Made by a program: the position numbers and the translations under genes. From an uncultured Pirellulaceae bacterium (GTDB taxonomy: Bacteria; Planctomycetota; Planctomycetia; Pirellulales; Pirellulaceae), in contig CALKGE010000013.1 of NCBI GenBank assembly GCA_938084685.1, positions 19,397-83,396 on the forward strand: a stretch of 64,000 bases of DNA, in the 5' to 3' direction. This document shows positions 38,779 through 47,802 of the stretch, in pieces (the first letter of the stretch is position 1; each line of letters starts with the position of its first letter). A model generated the notes under the pieces. That model had not been told where the DNA came from. It worked only from the letters and a program-made list of their open reading frames with translations, and did not search any database.

Positions 38779-40206
38779 ATGCTACGCTTTCTTCCCCTGA
38801 TCATCATTCTCTTCTCCTTACCCTTGACGTCGGCAGCGAATTGGTCGGTCAAACCCATGAACGTCATCGTCGTTCTGGTAGACGACCTTGGCTGGATGGA
38901 CCTCAGCGTACAGGGTTCGGACTTCTACAAGACTCCAAACATTGACCGACTCGCCAAAACAGGAGCTCGTTTCACGGACGGTTACGCAGCATGTGCAGTA
39001 TGTTCGCCTACCAGAGCAGCTTTGATGACCGGCCGGCATCCCCACAGACTGGGGATCACCGACTGGATTCGCGCCGAGTTTCAACTGGGTGGACGACAGG
39101 GACCAAACTCTGACAAACCTGGCTACCACGATGCCGGTTTGAATTATCTCACGCCGGTAAACAATACGTTTCTACCGCACGACGAGTTGACGGTTGCCGA
39201 GTTAGTCAAACCTGCTGGCTATACCACCTGTTTTATTGGCAAGTGGCACTTGGGTGGCAAAGGCCACCTGCCGACCGACCAGGGGTTTGACGAAAACTTT
39301 GGGGGCTGGGACTACGGCCAACCTCCAAGTTATTTTGACCCTTACACCAATCGGCGATTAACCCAAGGCATTCCCACTCTTAAACCACGTAAGCAGGGTG
39401 AGTATTTAACCGACCGCGAGGCAGACGAAGCCGTGGAGTTTATCAAGAGAAATAAAGACAAGCCATTTCTGCTCTACCTTTCTCACTACACCGTTCACAC
39501 TCCGATTCAGGCCAAGCAGGAAATCACCAATAAATACATCCCACTTAAAGACGGCAAAGGTCAGGACAATGCCGTTTATGCCTCGATGCTCGAAAGCCTC
39601 GATGACTCAATGGGGCGTCTCCTGGAAACACTCGACACCAACAACCTGGCCAGCAACACGGTGATCATCTTTACCGGAGACAATGGGGGCTTGGACAACA
39701 ACGACAACCCAACCGATAACGCGCCGCTGAAAATCGGCAAAGGGTATGCTACCGAGGGTGGCATTCGCGTGCCATGGATTGTGCGTTGGCCCGGCGTCAC
39801 CACTCCTGACTCGGTAATCAGCACTCCGATCACCAGCGTTGACCTCTTTCCTACCATCGCTTCCATCACCGGCACCAAGGTTTCTGACAATCATCTGCTG
39901 GACGGAAAAGATCTGACTGGCGTCTTAAAGGGCGAGCAGGGCCCTGAACGGAATTTGTACTGGCACTTTCCGCACTACCGTCACCGTCGAGGTGCTGACC
40001 CATACTCGATCGTTCGCAGTGGTGACTGGAAGCTGATCTATTACTACGACCCGATGAAAATCGAGCTGTACAATCTGGCGAAAGATATCGGCGAGCAGTA
40101 CAATCGAGTCGAAGACGAACCGGAAATCGGAGGGCGACTACTAAGGAGCCTGAAAGAACACCTCGAAGAAACCGATGCTAAAAAGCCCATTCCCAAAGAG
40201 AGCTAG
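38779..40206 (+). CDS. Exported sulfatase
   Basis: A 475-residue arylsulfatase-type enzyme. It has a signal peptide (1-19), the first metal pair in LVDDLGWMD, the formylglycine motif CSPTR (Cys75) followed by AALMTG, KWHLGG, and the second metal pair in FTGDNGG. The C-terminal sub-domain (WKLIYYYD) is typical. The reading frame extends far upstream to 38593, but the ATG at 38779 begins exactly at the signal peptide. It diverges from the protease gene; the 220 bases between them are AT-rich without a promoter I would call. The downstream WD40 gene is convergent after 41 bases with no hairpin. Confidence 0.87.
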   Translation: MLRFLPLIIILFSLPLTSAANWSVKPMNVIVVLVDDLGWMDLSVQGSDFYKTPNIDRLAKTGARFTDGYAACAVCSPTRAALMTGRHPHRLGITDWIRAEFQLGGRQGPNSDKPGYHDAGLNYLTPVNNTFLPHDELTVAELVKPAGYTTCFIGKWHLGGKGHLPTDQGFDENFGGWDYGQPPSYFDPYTNRRLTQGIPTLKPRKQGEYLTDREADEAVEFIKRNKDKPFLLYLSHYTVHTPIQAKQEITNKYIPLKDGKGQDNAVYASMLESLDDSMGRLLETLDTNNLASNTVIIFTGDNGGLDNNDNPTDNAPLKIGKGYATEGGIRVPWIVRWPGVTTPDSVISTPITSVDLFPTIASITGTKVSDNHLLDGKDLTGVLKGEQGPERNLYWHFPHYRHRRGADPYSIVRSGDWKLIYYYDPMKIELYNLAKDIGEQYNRVEDEPEIGGRLLRSLKEHLEETDAKKPIPKES

Positions 40207-40247
40207 GGAAACAGAACATGCTTTAAAAGTACTGAGAGAAGTTATCT

Positions 40248-41480
40248 CTACATGTCATACACTCGCAGCGAACCATCGCTGCAGGCGACGATGAACCGCA
40301 AGCCATCCTCGGTAAAGTCGATGCCGCGAACAGCCTTGTCAACTTGCACCACATGAAACGGTTTTATCTCGCGAGTTTTCTTTTCTTCTTCGGTTGGAGT
40401 CTCTTCGGCGGCTTGCTCTCCGGTTGAATCAGATTTCTCCTGGGAACCACTTTCCGGAACTTCTTCTGCCAGGGACCAGAACTCAACAGTCCCTTTCCCG
40501 TTCTGATTCCCCATCGCTCCGACGACAAAACCGTCCGGGTGAAAACGAACTCCCCAGGCGACTCCCGGAGCGTTGCTCTTCGTCCTCAAATGACTCTGAA
40601 TCTCCTGAGAATTCCAGTCAACAATACAGATAATGGGGTCCTGCTGCCCTGCGAATGAATTCACAACATTCGTTATCCCGGCACAACCGACAAGCGATCC
40701 GTCCTGGTTGAAGGCCATATCGCGGGCACCACCCATATCGGCCTGAAACTTATTATCAAAGCCGGTCATTCCTGACTTGAGTTCTTTAACGCGTTGGCCG
40801 GACTTGGCATTCCAGATGAAGATTTCCCCCATCAAGTCCTCCGAAACCAGACTCTGTCCATCGGGGTGAATCATCACGGCATAAGGGTGACGCCCGTGAC
40901 CAGTAAACTCCTTTTTCAGTTTCCAACGACGCGCGTCCCACAACCGAATCACTTTATCGTTACCACAGGTCGCAATATACTTTCCGTTTGGTCCAGCATG
41001 CACCCATCGAGAAAAACCGCGATGAGCCTCTACGATTCGTACCGGACTATCGACCACCAGCTCTACCTTCGGTTCTGCCGGTTCTTTTTTATCGTCCGCC
41101 TTGTCCCCAGCTTCAACTGGTATTCCAATCTTACGAACTGAGTCCGGTTCAACTTCCCAGACGGCTACCCGGCCATCCCAACCCGAAGTAAAAACATGGA
41201 GGCCGTCATTGGAGAAGTCGATTCGCCGCACCCAACTATCGTGCGCTCCGCGATAAACCACTTTTTCACCTGTCTCCAGGTTCCATCGGTAAACGCCGAA
41301 ATCTTCTGCGCCAGCAAACGCATATCGTCCGGTGGGATCCAGCCGGCAATTGGTCAACGCCTCACCATGGGTAAATTTCTTTACCTCTTTCGCTTTCGCT
41401 GGATCCACCTTGCCAGCGGCCTCCGTACCAGCGGCCTCCGTAGCAGCGTCTGATGCATCCTGTGTATCGTCAAATCTCAT
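40248..41480 (-). CDS. WD40-repeat protein
   Basis: A 410-residue protein with a short low-complexity N-terminus (Ala/Thr/Glu-rich, about 1-32) followed by a WD40 propeller. Repeats such as CRLDPTGRYAFAGAEDFGVYRW, split by typical GH-Asp-Trp signatures (VYRWNLETGEKV, VAVWEVE, IRLWDARRWK, IFIWNAKSG, LRVYDM), give about seven blades. A charged insertion lies at about 350-375. There is no signal peptide, so it is likely cytoplasmic. It is the last gene of an operon with DUF1549/1553 and DUF1501 genes and shares an ATGA start/stop overlap with the latter. WD40 proteins are assembly platforms; its partner is not known. Confidence 0.82.
   Translation of the reverse strand: MRFDDTQDASDAATEAAGTEAAGKVDPAKAKEVKKFTHGEALTNCRLDPTGRYAFAGAEDFGVYRWNLETGEKVVYRGAHDSWVRRIDFSNDGLHVFTSGWDGRVAVWEVEPDSVRKIGIPVEAGDKADDKKEPAEPKVELVVDSPVRIVEAHRGFSRWVHAGPNGKYIATCGNDKVIRLWDARRWKLKKEFTGHGRHPYAVMIHPDGQSLVSEDLMGEIFIWNAKSGQRVKELKSGMTGFDNKFQADMGGARDMAFNQDGSLVGCAGITNVVNSFAGQQDPIICIVDWNSQEIQSHLRTKSNAPGVAWGVRFHPDGFVVGAMGNQNGKGTVEFWSLAEEVPESGSQEKSDSTGEQAAEETPTEEEKKTREIKPFHVVQVDKAVRGIDFTEDGLRFIVACSDGSLRVYDM
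41413..41442. repeat. 15-bp tandem duplication in the WD40 gene
   Basis: The 15-base unit CCAGCGGCCTCCGTA occurs twice in direct succession (41413-41427 and 41428-41442), duplicating five codons in frame (TEAAG-type residues) in the disordered N-terminus of the WD40 protein. It looks like a recent slippage event. Confidence 0.85.
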
Positions 41481-42745
41481 GCCAACAGCTCCTTGATCGG
41501 AGCGGCAACCGGATCTCCAATGGGCAGAGCACGCCCGTCAAGAGCGTGGTTCGACAGCGAATCGATACCAACCGCCTGCATGTATGTATGGAACAGATGC
41601 CCACCATCCACTTCCCGCTCAGAGACTTCGGTCCCGTCGGCATTGGTTGCACCAATCACCCCACCGGGCTGGATTCCACAACCTCCCAACGCAATCGAGA
41701 ATGACTTACCCCAGTGATCGCGACCGTATTTATGATTGACTCGCGGAGTCCGTCCGAATTCCGAGTAAATCATGACCAGCACATTATCGAGCATTCCGCG
41801 ATCTTCGATATCTCCCAGCAACGTAGCGAATGTCTTGTCGAATTCATCCAGTTGCTCTACATGAAAATTAAAGTTCTCTGCATGCGTATCGTAACCGTGA
41901 TGAGTTACCTTAACACATGTAACTCCTTCTTCGAGCAGCGTTCGGGCTAACAGACAACGCCGTCCAAACCAGTGTCGACCATAGCGCTCCAGTTCTTTTT
42001 CATCCTGTTTCTCAAACAGGTCGGCCCGCTCCATCAACTGCTGAGCTTGCTCGAAGGAGGTGTCATAAGAGTCAATCAATGCTCGACTTCGCTTGCCCCC
42101 GAATTGCTTGTTCAGTTGCTGCCGCAATCCTTCGGCACGCAAGGCAAGATCTTTCGGTACGCCACTGGGACGCTCGAGATTGGTCGGCGGCTTCACTCCT
42201 TCCAAACGCATCATGGCATGTTTGGAATCCAGAAAGCCTGCTGTCTGATCCACGATTCCCCGAGTGGTGATATGTACATACCCAGGCAGTGGATTATCCG
42301 GCGTTGTTAAATACTTGGACGCCACCGCTCCTACAAACGGATAGTCACCATTTTTACGCCCTTTCTCCATGAACAACCGTCCCACAGTATGGTCGTCGGT
42401 TTGCAGGTTGATACTGCGGACAACCGACAGCAGGTGCATTTTCTGAGCGGTGCAGGGGAGCAACTCACAAATCTGAAGCCCGGGTACGCTAGTGGAAATC
42501 GGCCGAAACGGTCCACCATATTTGGTTCCAGGTTTAGGATCCCACGATTCGAACTGACTCACTCCACCTTGCAGGTAGACCTGCAGGATCTGCTTCTGTC
42601 CAGACTTCATTTCTTTGGCCATCGCAGGTGTCAACAGATTCCCAAAACCGGCCAAGGCGCCTGCCATGGCTCCGGTTCCCATTAATTGTCGACGCGTTAC
42701 ATGATGATCCAATGCGTTACAACCTGCATTTCGTCGCTGGGTCAT
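41477..42745 (-). CDS. DUF1501 family protein, Tat-exported
   Basis: A 422-residue DUF1501 protein with a Tat signal (VTRRQLMGTGAMAG, arginines near residues 18-19) and the family blocks QGGVSQFESWDPKPG, SEFGRTP and GRDHWG. AAGGGA lies 7 bases before the ATG. It sits 41 bases after the DUF1549/1553 gene, and its stop overlaps the start of the WD40 gene by 4 bases, so the three genes are one operon. It is the shortest of the DUF1501 proteins starting at an ATG here but has all the C-terminal motifs. The biochemical activity of the family is not established. Confidence 0.88.
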   Translation of the reverse strand: MTQRRNAGCNALDHHVTRRQLMGTGAMAGALAGFGNLLTPAMAKEMKSGQKQILQVYLQGGVSQFESWDPKPGTKYGGPFRPISTSVPGLQICELLPCTAQKMHLLSVVRSINLQTDDHTVGRLFMEKGRKNGDYPFVGAVASKYLTTPDNPLPGYVHITTRGIVDQTAGFLDSKHAMMRLEGVKPPTNLERPSGVPKDLALRAEGLRQQLNKQFGGKRSRALIDSYDTSFEQAQQLMERADLFEKQDEKELERYGRHWFGRRCLLARTLLEEGVTCVKVTHHGYDTHAENFNFHVEQLDEFDKTFATLLGDIEDRGMLDNVLVMIYSEFGRTPRVNHKYGRDHWGKSFSIALGGCGIQPGGVIGATNADGTEVSEREVDGGHLFHTYMQAVGIDSLSNHALDGRALPIGDPVAAPIKELLA

Positions 42746-42786
42746 ATTCCAGTCCCTTCAAAACTCGAATGACGTTCAGTCACTAT

Positions 42787-44451
42787 CTATTTATTAAATC
42801 GGAATTCAGCGCTGCAAAGTAAAGTCCGCAACAACTCGCGAACTGTTTCTTCACGACTGCTTCCGTCCGTTTGGATAAACTCCATGGCCAACTTTGCTTC
42901 TGCTTGCTCTGGTCGTCGCGAGTAAATAGCCAAAAAAGCGTCCTCGACCAACTGCTGATCCTCGGTTGTCGCCAGCAGTCGATCCAGCAACAGATCCTGT
43001 CCGACCGTCAGCCACGTCGCCACCTCTGGTCCATTGAGCAAGTACAACGCGTGATTCGCTGATGCATCAAATCGCGACGCAGGATTACTTGCGGCAAACA
43101 CCTTTACAATAATATCAACCTGAGGCTGCAAGGCGGCATGGATTTTTTCTTCAATCAACACAAGCCCTTCTTCGGAACCCGTATCAAACCCGGCGTTTTC
43201 TTTCACCGCTGCCGCAACTACCGAGGCTCTTGTTTTTTCAATCAATCCGACTGCCTGCAATAGTGACCAGGCAAACTGCTCGGGACTGAGAGGCTTAATC
43301 GATGCATTCAAGTAGAGTCGGTTCCCGTCAGCAGTATCACTGTCGGTAAATTCAGAAACACGCTGGTAGGTCTCTGAGAGAACAATTTCCTTCACCAGAT
43401 ATTTCACATCATATCCGTGATTCATCAAGTCATCGGCAATCTCGCGGAGCAAATCGGGATGAGTCGCAGCATTTCCTTCGTGGAACATGTCGAGTGGCTC
43501 GACAAAGCCCTGGCCCATCAACATGGCCCAAATACGGTTGGTAATGTTCTGCCGGAAGGCGACATTGTCAGCACTCGTCATCGCTGGTGCAAGCTGCAAT
43601 CGCCGAGCATATTTGGGAATGCCCCGGTTTTTGGAATCTGGTTCTACTTCATACGGTTCCGCGTCCTGTTCCGGATCCTGAATCTCAGGCAGGCTCAGAA
43701 TTCGAGGTTGCGTAACGTCTTCCTCACCGGTGAAGACCGAAGTAAATTTCACGTCCCCTTCCGTTTTATCGCCAATCGAAACAACTTTGGTAGACGGGTC
43801 GGTAAACAAATAACTCCGCTGAAGAAAAGCAGCGACACCGTAGTAGTGCTGCTGCAGGTAGTCATCCACGTTGGGGTGGTTATGGCACTGAGCACACTGC
43901 AGGTCACGCCCCAGAAAAACTCGCCCAATCGCTCGCACGGTTTCTTCCCGTTTGATCTCGCGATCGAGCAAAAACCGGCTTGCCGCACGCAGTTCAGCAA
44001 CGGCACCGTCTGCCGAGAGGATTTCGGAGGCCAGTTGGTCGTACGGCTTGTTTGCAGCAAACGCCTGACGCAGGTAGGTCTGAAAGTCCGCTGGCGCGAT
44101 ATGTTTCTTGGGAAGCCGCTCCATAAACATCACATCAAACGTGTACTGCATATGACGAGCATACTCTGGCGAGTTCAACAAACGATCCACCAGAATCTCC
44201 CGTTTACCTGTCTGCTCGGATGTCACGAAACGCGCCAGATCGGCGGCCGTCGGAATCCTGCCGGTCAGGTCAAGAAAAACACGACGTGCAAACACATAAT
44301 CGTCAGCGAGCGCTGCTGACTTTCCCTTTGCAGCACCTTGTGCCTCGGTGATGGAAGTGTCAATAATGTCTCGTAGCTGAACCTGCTGCGCATGCAATGT
44401 GCAGCTGGTTAGTAACGTCCAAATAACGGCTGTTTTAGTCATAAATCGCAT
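42787..44451 (-). CDS. DUF1549/DUF1553 protein, short form
   Basis: A 554-residue exported protein with DUF1549 (about 30-230) and DUF1553 (about 260-550). Unlike the other two in the window it has no N-terminal PSCyt1 domain; only the internal heme motif CAQCH (Cys186, Cys189, His190) remains. The open frame runs to 44679, but the residues before 44451 look unlike a protein start, whereas the ATG at 44451 (or 44442) begins a signal peptide (MRFMTKTAVIWTLL). It is the first gene of the operon with DUF1501 and WD40 and is divergent from the zinc-ribbon membrane gene 65 bases away. The shorter form probably transfers electrons through a single heme. Confidence 0.84.
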   Translation of the reverse strand: MRFMTKTAVIWTLLTSCTLHAQQVQLRDIIDTSITEAQGAAKGKSAALADDYVFARRVFLDLTGRIPTAADLARFVTSEQTGKREILVDRLLNSPEYARHMQYTFDVMFMERLPKKHIAPADFQTYLRQAFAANKPYDQLASEILSADGAVAELRAASRFLLDREIKREETVRAIGRVFLGRDLQCAQCHNHPNVDDYLQQHYYGVAAFLQRSYLFTDPSTKVVSIGDKTEGDVKFTSVFTGEEDVTQPRILSLPEIQDPEQDAEPYEVEPDSKNRGIPKYARRLQLAPAMTSADNVAFRQNITNRIWAMLMGQGFVEPLDMFHEGNAATHPDLLREIADDLMNHGYDVKYLVKEIVLSETYQRVSEFTDSDTADGNRLYLNASIKPLSPEQFAWSLLQAVGLIEKTRASVVAAAVKENAGFDTGSEEGLVLIEEKIHAALQPQVDIIVKVFAASNPASRFDASANHALYLLNGPEVATWLTVGQDLLLDRLLATTEDQQLVEDAFLAIYSRRPEQAEAKLAMEFIQTDGSSREETVRELLRTLLCSAEFRFNK

Positions 44452-44516
44452 CGGTTTATTATATCCAGACAGCTGGTTGCTCGCATTATCAATTCCCATC
44501 CCGGAATGAATTTGAA

Positions 44517-45572
44517 ATGGCCGACACTTTTCTGTACCAATGCAGCCGGTGTGGTGAATCCCTGACACTCCCAGTCTCCCTATTGGGACAGCATGGCGAG
44601 TGTCCGTCCTGTCAGAATATCGAAGTCTTGCAGGATGCCTCAGCTGACAATTCTCCACGTCCCCCATCAGCACCGCCACTCCATCCAGCCAGTCCGTTTA
44701 GTGGAGCGCCTGTTGTTGCGGAATCCGTTCTGCCAACCACCAATCCCTACGCCACTCCGACTCCACCATCCTTTCAATTCGGGTCTGTTAACCCGGACCA
44801 CCGAGGACTACTAGGAAAAACACTCTGGGCTACCATCATTACATTTACACTGGCCATCGTCTGGGCCCTGTTTGTAATCATCGAGTCCGTCTTTGCTGTA
44901 CTTGCGACTAATCCAGAACGATTCGAAGGCCTGAGCGAGGCGGAAATAGAGATAGAATTCATCATCGCGCTGGCAGAGCAAACATCTGATTTTGATCGCC
45001 AACAGGTTGCCAATGCGACGGCAGACGAAATCATTGAAACCGCTGGACTCGCCATCCTGCAGGGACTGGCAAGCAAGCTACTGGGAAGTGCGGTGCTCTA
45101 TCTCATAGGTATCATCTGTTACCTGACGTTCTTCCATACACTATGGTCGCAGATCCAGGACGATCCAACGGTACGATTTAGTCCAGCAGCGATCGTGCTG
45201 CTGCATTTCATCCCTACCACGCTCGTTGCCATCGGAATACTTCTAGCGACTACCAATGCCGAATTCTTGCTGGCACTTAATTTCCTGTCCGTCGTTGCCT
45301 GGTGGGTCATCATGTTCATCTCCTACTGGAAACTTGCTGACTACATGGAGAAGTACTGCCAACGGCAAAACATCACAGGCACGAAGATTTCCCCAGGACT
45401 AGCATTAGCATTCTGTCTGATGCAGGTCGCGACGATCATTCCCGTGTTAGGAGGCCTGATTTCCCTGGCCTGCATCATCGCCTGGTTCCTGGTCGTCTTT
45501 AATCTGAAGCACTGCGCTGTTGAAATCATCAATCACAAAATGCGTACCGAACAGGCAGATCGTGCTCAATAA
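44517..45572 (+). CDS. Zinc-ribbon multi-pass membrane protein
   Basis: A 351-residue protein of unknown function. A small zinc ribbon (Cys9, Cys12, Cys29, Cys32; CSRC and CPSC) is followed by a Pro-rich linker (about 40-90) and about six hydrophobic segments in the C-terminal two thirds (near 100-128, 180-205, 220-240, 245-268, 295-315 and 318-335). There is no signal peptide, so the zinc ribbon should be cytoplasmic. Such ribbon-plus-membrane proteins are frequent and uncharacterised in planctomycetes. The segment at 128-175 is acidic and exported or loop-like. It runs convergent with the aldolase-like gene, with 11 bases between. Confidence 0.7.
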   Translation: MADTFLYQCSRCGESLTLPVSLLGQHGECPSCQNIEVLQDASADNSPRPPSAPPLHPASPFSGAPVVAESVLPTTNPYATPTPPSFQFGSVNPDHRGLLGKTLWATIITFTLAIVWALFVIIESVFAVLATNPERFEGLSEAEIEIEFIIALAEQTSDFDRQQVANATADEIIETAGLAILQGLASKLLGSAVLYLIGIICYLTFFHTLWSQIQDDPTVRFSPAAIVLLHFIPTTLVAIGILLATTNAEFLLALNFLSVVAWWVIMFISYWKLADYMEKYCQRQNITGTKISPGLALAFCLMQVATIIPVLGGLISLACIIAWFLVVFNLKHCAVEIINHKMRTEQADRAQ

Positions 45573-45583
45573 GGCAAAGCAAC

Positions 45584-46606
45584 TTAATCGAACTGAGTAA
45601 GCACCAGATCATCTTCCAGAGAGCGAATCGGCTGGATGCCGAGGTTGGATAATTCGCCATGGTAGTCACGTACCGCTTGCTCAGGCTCGATTTCTCCATC
45701 TGCCAGGTACCGCAGGAACTTGACAAAAGTCAGTTGGTGTTCCGAGTTATTGATCTTGCGACCAAACAGAGCAGCATGCCCCCCATACTTTTTGGATTCC
45801 CAGAGCATTCTGAAAGCATCATGCGTCGTACCGGAGGAGCCGCCGAGAATTCCAACAATAATTGAACTGTCGTAATGCACCAGTTGCTCCATCGCTTCGG
45901 GGCCAAAATATGGGATCTTCAAAAATACGGGGCGTCCCGCCTTGGTCACACCACCAAGCGTTCTGGCGATACAGTCATTAACGTAACGCGGAACATCCAG
46001 AATAGGCTGAACAGGTGCATTAGGGGCAAAGACTTCGAGAAAATGACGGAACCCCTTTTGCTCGGCCTCGATGCGAAAATCCTTGTAGGCTTGTAACGCT
46101 TCCCGATCCAATTGAGCATCGTTGTTGAAGGTGATCGAGTAGAGCCCCAGATTGGCCCCCAGCTTCCGCTGCTCGACAGTACATTCTTCCTTGCCACACT
46201 GGGCGTGGTCCAGAGTCGTCGATCGGAAAGGTAGTGAAGGTTGTTTTGCATAGTCACCGCTGAGCCCGCACCAGATATCGGAAGTGTCATTGGCTCGAAT
46301 CGCGGGGGTAACCGGCGAGTTGTCAAAAATCCGTTCCTCGATGGTCAATTGTTCGCTGGCACTTACACTCATCAACATGATGTCGACCAGACCCTGCTCG
46401 ACGATCGCTCGCATATTATCCCGATGAAAAGTGACCGAACCGTATTCAAGATGGGACGGTTCAGGATTGACGCCAGGAGCTGCTACACCGAACCCCATAT
46501 CACCGTCCTTGGCATCGGCGATAATAAAATCGTTACTTCCCGGGTCGGCCAGGATGTTGCTTATCTTGATATCTAGCGACTTTTCCATCTCTCGTCCGAT
46601 TTGCAT
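45584..46606 (-). CDS. Aldolase-like TIM-barrel protein
   Basis: A 340-residue cytoplasmic protein resembling class I aldolases of the DhnA/LacD/DeoC type. The features are ADAKDGDMGFG near the N-terminus, a strand PVFLKIPYF with a lysine (Lys230) in the position of the Schiff-base residue, GILGGSSGTTHDAF (phosphate-binding-like) and GRKINNSEH. I infer an aldolase fold; the exact family is not certain. The start is ATG at 46606 or, with GGACGAGAG upstream, ATG at 46588. It is divergent from a PfkB-type kinase 118 bases away, and an enolase-superfamily enzyme follows that kinase, which fits a kinase/aldolase pair in sugar acid breakdown. Confidence 0.62.
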   Translation of the reverse strand: MQIGREMEKSLDIKISNILADPGSNDFIIADAKDGDMGFGVAAPGVNPEPSHLEYGSVTFHRDNMRAIVEQGLVDIMLMSVSASEQLTIEERIFDNSPVTPAIRANDTSDIWCGLSGDYAKQPSLPFRSTTLDHAQCGKEECTVEQRKLGANLGLYSITFNNDAQLDREALQAYKDFRIEAEQKGFRHFLEVFAPNAPVQPILDVPRYVNDCIARTLGGVTKAGRPVFLKIPYFGPEAMEQLVHYDSSIIVGILGGSSGTTHDAFRMLWESKKYGGHAALFGRKINNSEHQLTFVKFLRYLADGEIEPEQAVRDYHGELSNLGIQPIRSLEDDLVLTQFD

Positions 46607-46724
46607 TAAAAATATTGAAGATCCGCAATGTTACACCAGGCCAATTTCCTTGGCATAATGATAGCTATTCTATCGAAAACAGAGAACGCTCGTAGTCCAT
46701 TAGCCCATTAATCACATCCCCTGC

Positions 46725-47672
46725 ATGACCACTGAACTCGATTGCATCGTTGCCGGCATTTCCTGCGTGGACCTGCTCATCGGCCCGCTTGACTTTGACC
46801 AACCACTTAGTCAGCAAGGAACGTGGGGACTGGATACGATAACACCAACCGTGGGTGGAAACGTCTCCAATTGCAGTATCGCTTTGGCTCGACTTGGAAG
46901 CCGTACGGCTGCACTATCGCTGGCGGGCCAGGATGAATGGGGGGACTTCCTGATCGCCACGCTTAAACGAAACGGAGTGGATACGTCCCGATTCGCTCAA
47001 CAAGCGGATCTGGAAACCAGTGCCACCGCCGTATTAATGAACGACAAAAGAGAACACATATTTGCCTACAAACCGGGCGCGAGTGAATCGATCGACCGCT
47101 CCATGATTGATAGCAATCTCGATTTTATCGCCACTTCCCAATACATCCTCATTGGATACTATGCGTTGTTGCCCCGATTGGAGCCTGTGCTTCACGAAGT
47201 ACTGGACATAATTCAGCAGACTGGCTGCAAGACCGCTCTGGATTGTGCTGGTGGTGGCGGCGACCTGTCCCCGCTCGATCGGTGCCTTCCCTATCTGGAT
47301 ATTTACATCCCGACGCTGCATGAAGCTCAATCGCAAACCAAACTGGATAACCCTCTCGATATGCTGCACAAGTATCGAGATTGTGGAGCAAATGGAATTC
47401 TCGGCATCAAACTTAGTGAAAATGGTGTTTTGTTGAGTCCGGCTGCTGGAGAATTGCTCGAGATTCCCTCAGTCACGCCTCCCGGACCTGTGGTCAACAC
47501 AACAGGTGCTGGTGACAGCTTCTATGCCGGTTTGATTTGCGGACTAACGCGAGGAATGGACTTGGAATCTGCAGCCAAACTTGGCACGGCTACAGCCAGT
47601 TGGTGTATCACCGGCCTGGGAGCCATCGAAAAACTGCAGGACTTTGAAACTACAATCGGATTACTGGCGTAA
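46725..47672 (+). CDS. PfkB-family sugar kinase
   Basis: A 315-residue ribokinase/PfkB-type kinase that phosphorylates a sugar or sugar acid with ATP. It shows the N-terminal GGNVSNCSIALARLG block and the ATP-site signature NTTGAGDSF (about 257-265), with the catalytic aspartate in GAGD. The length is normal. In context (aldolase-like gene divergent, enolase-superfamily gene downstream), 2-keto-3-deoxygluconate kinase or tagatose-6-phosphate kinase type activity is plausible, but the sequence does not fix the substrate. The following gene starts 131 bases downstream. Confidence 0.85.
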   Translation: MTTELDCIVAGISCVDLLIGPLDFDQPLSQQGTWGLDTITPTVGGNVSNCSIALARLGSRTAALSLAGQDEWGDFLIATLKRNGVDTSRFAQQADLETSATAVLMNDKREHIFAYKPGASESIDRSMIDSNLDFIATSQYILIGYYALLPRLEPVLHEVLDIIQQTGCKTALDCAGGGGDLSPLDRCLPYLDIYIPTLHEAQSQTKLDNPLDMLHKYRDCGANGILGIKLSENGVLLSPAAGELLEIPSVTPPGPVVNTTGAGDSFYAGLICGLTRGMDLESAAKLGTATASWCITGLGAIEKLQDFETTIGLLA

Positions 47673-47802
47673 ATGCAAGGCGTGGGTACCGCGCCGGGAT
47701 AAAGTCCTCGCAAAGTTGCGACTCAGATATGATTTTTCTCTCCCGTTCTGGCACAATATAAACTCTGCCCGATTCATCACAAAACTTCATCTGGTCCCTG
47801 TC

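Noticed and set aside
43417..44319. 300-codon open frame on the plus strand
   Set aside because: Antisense to the DUF1549/1553 gene at 42787-44451; no domain or signal.
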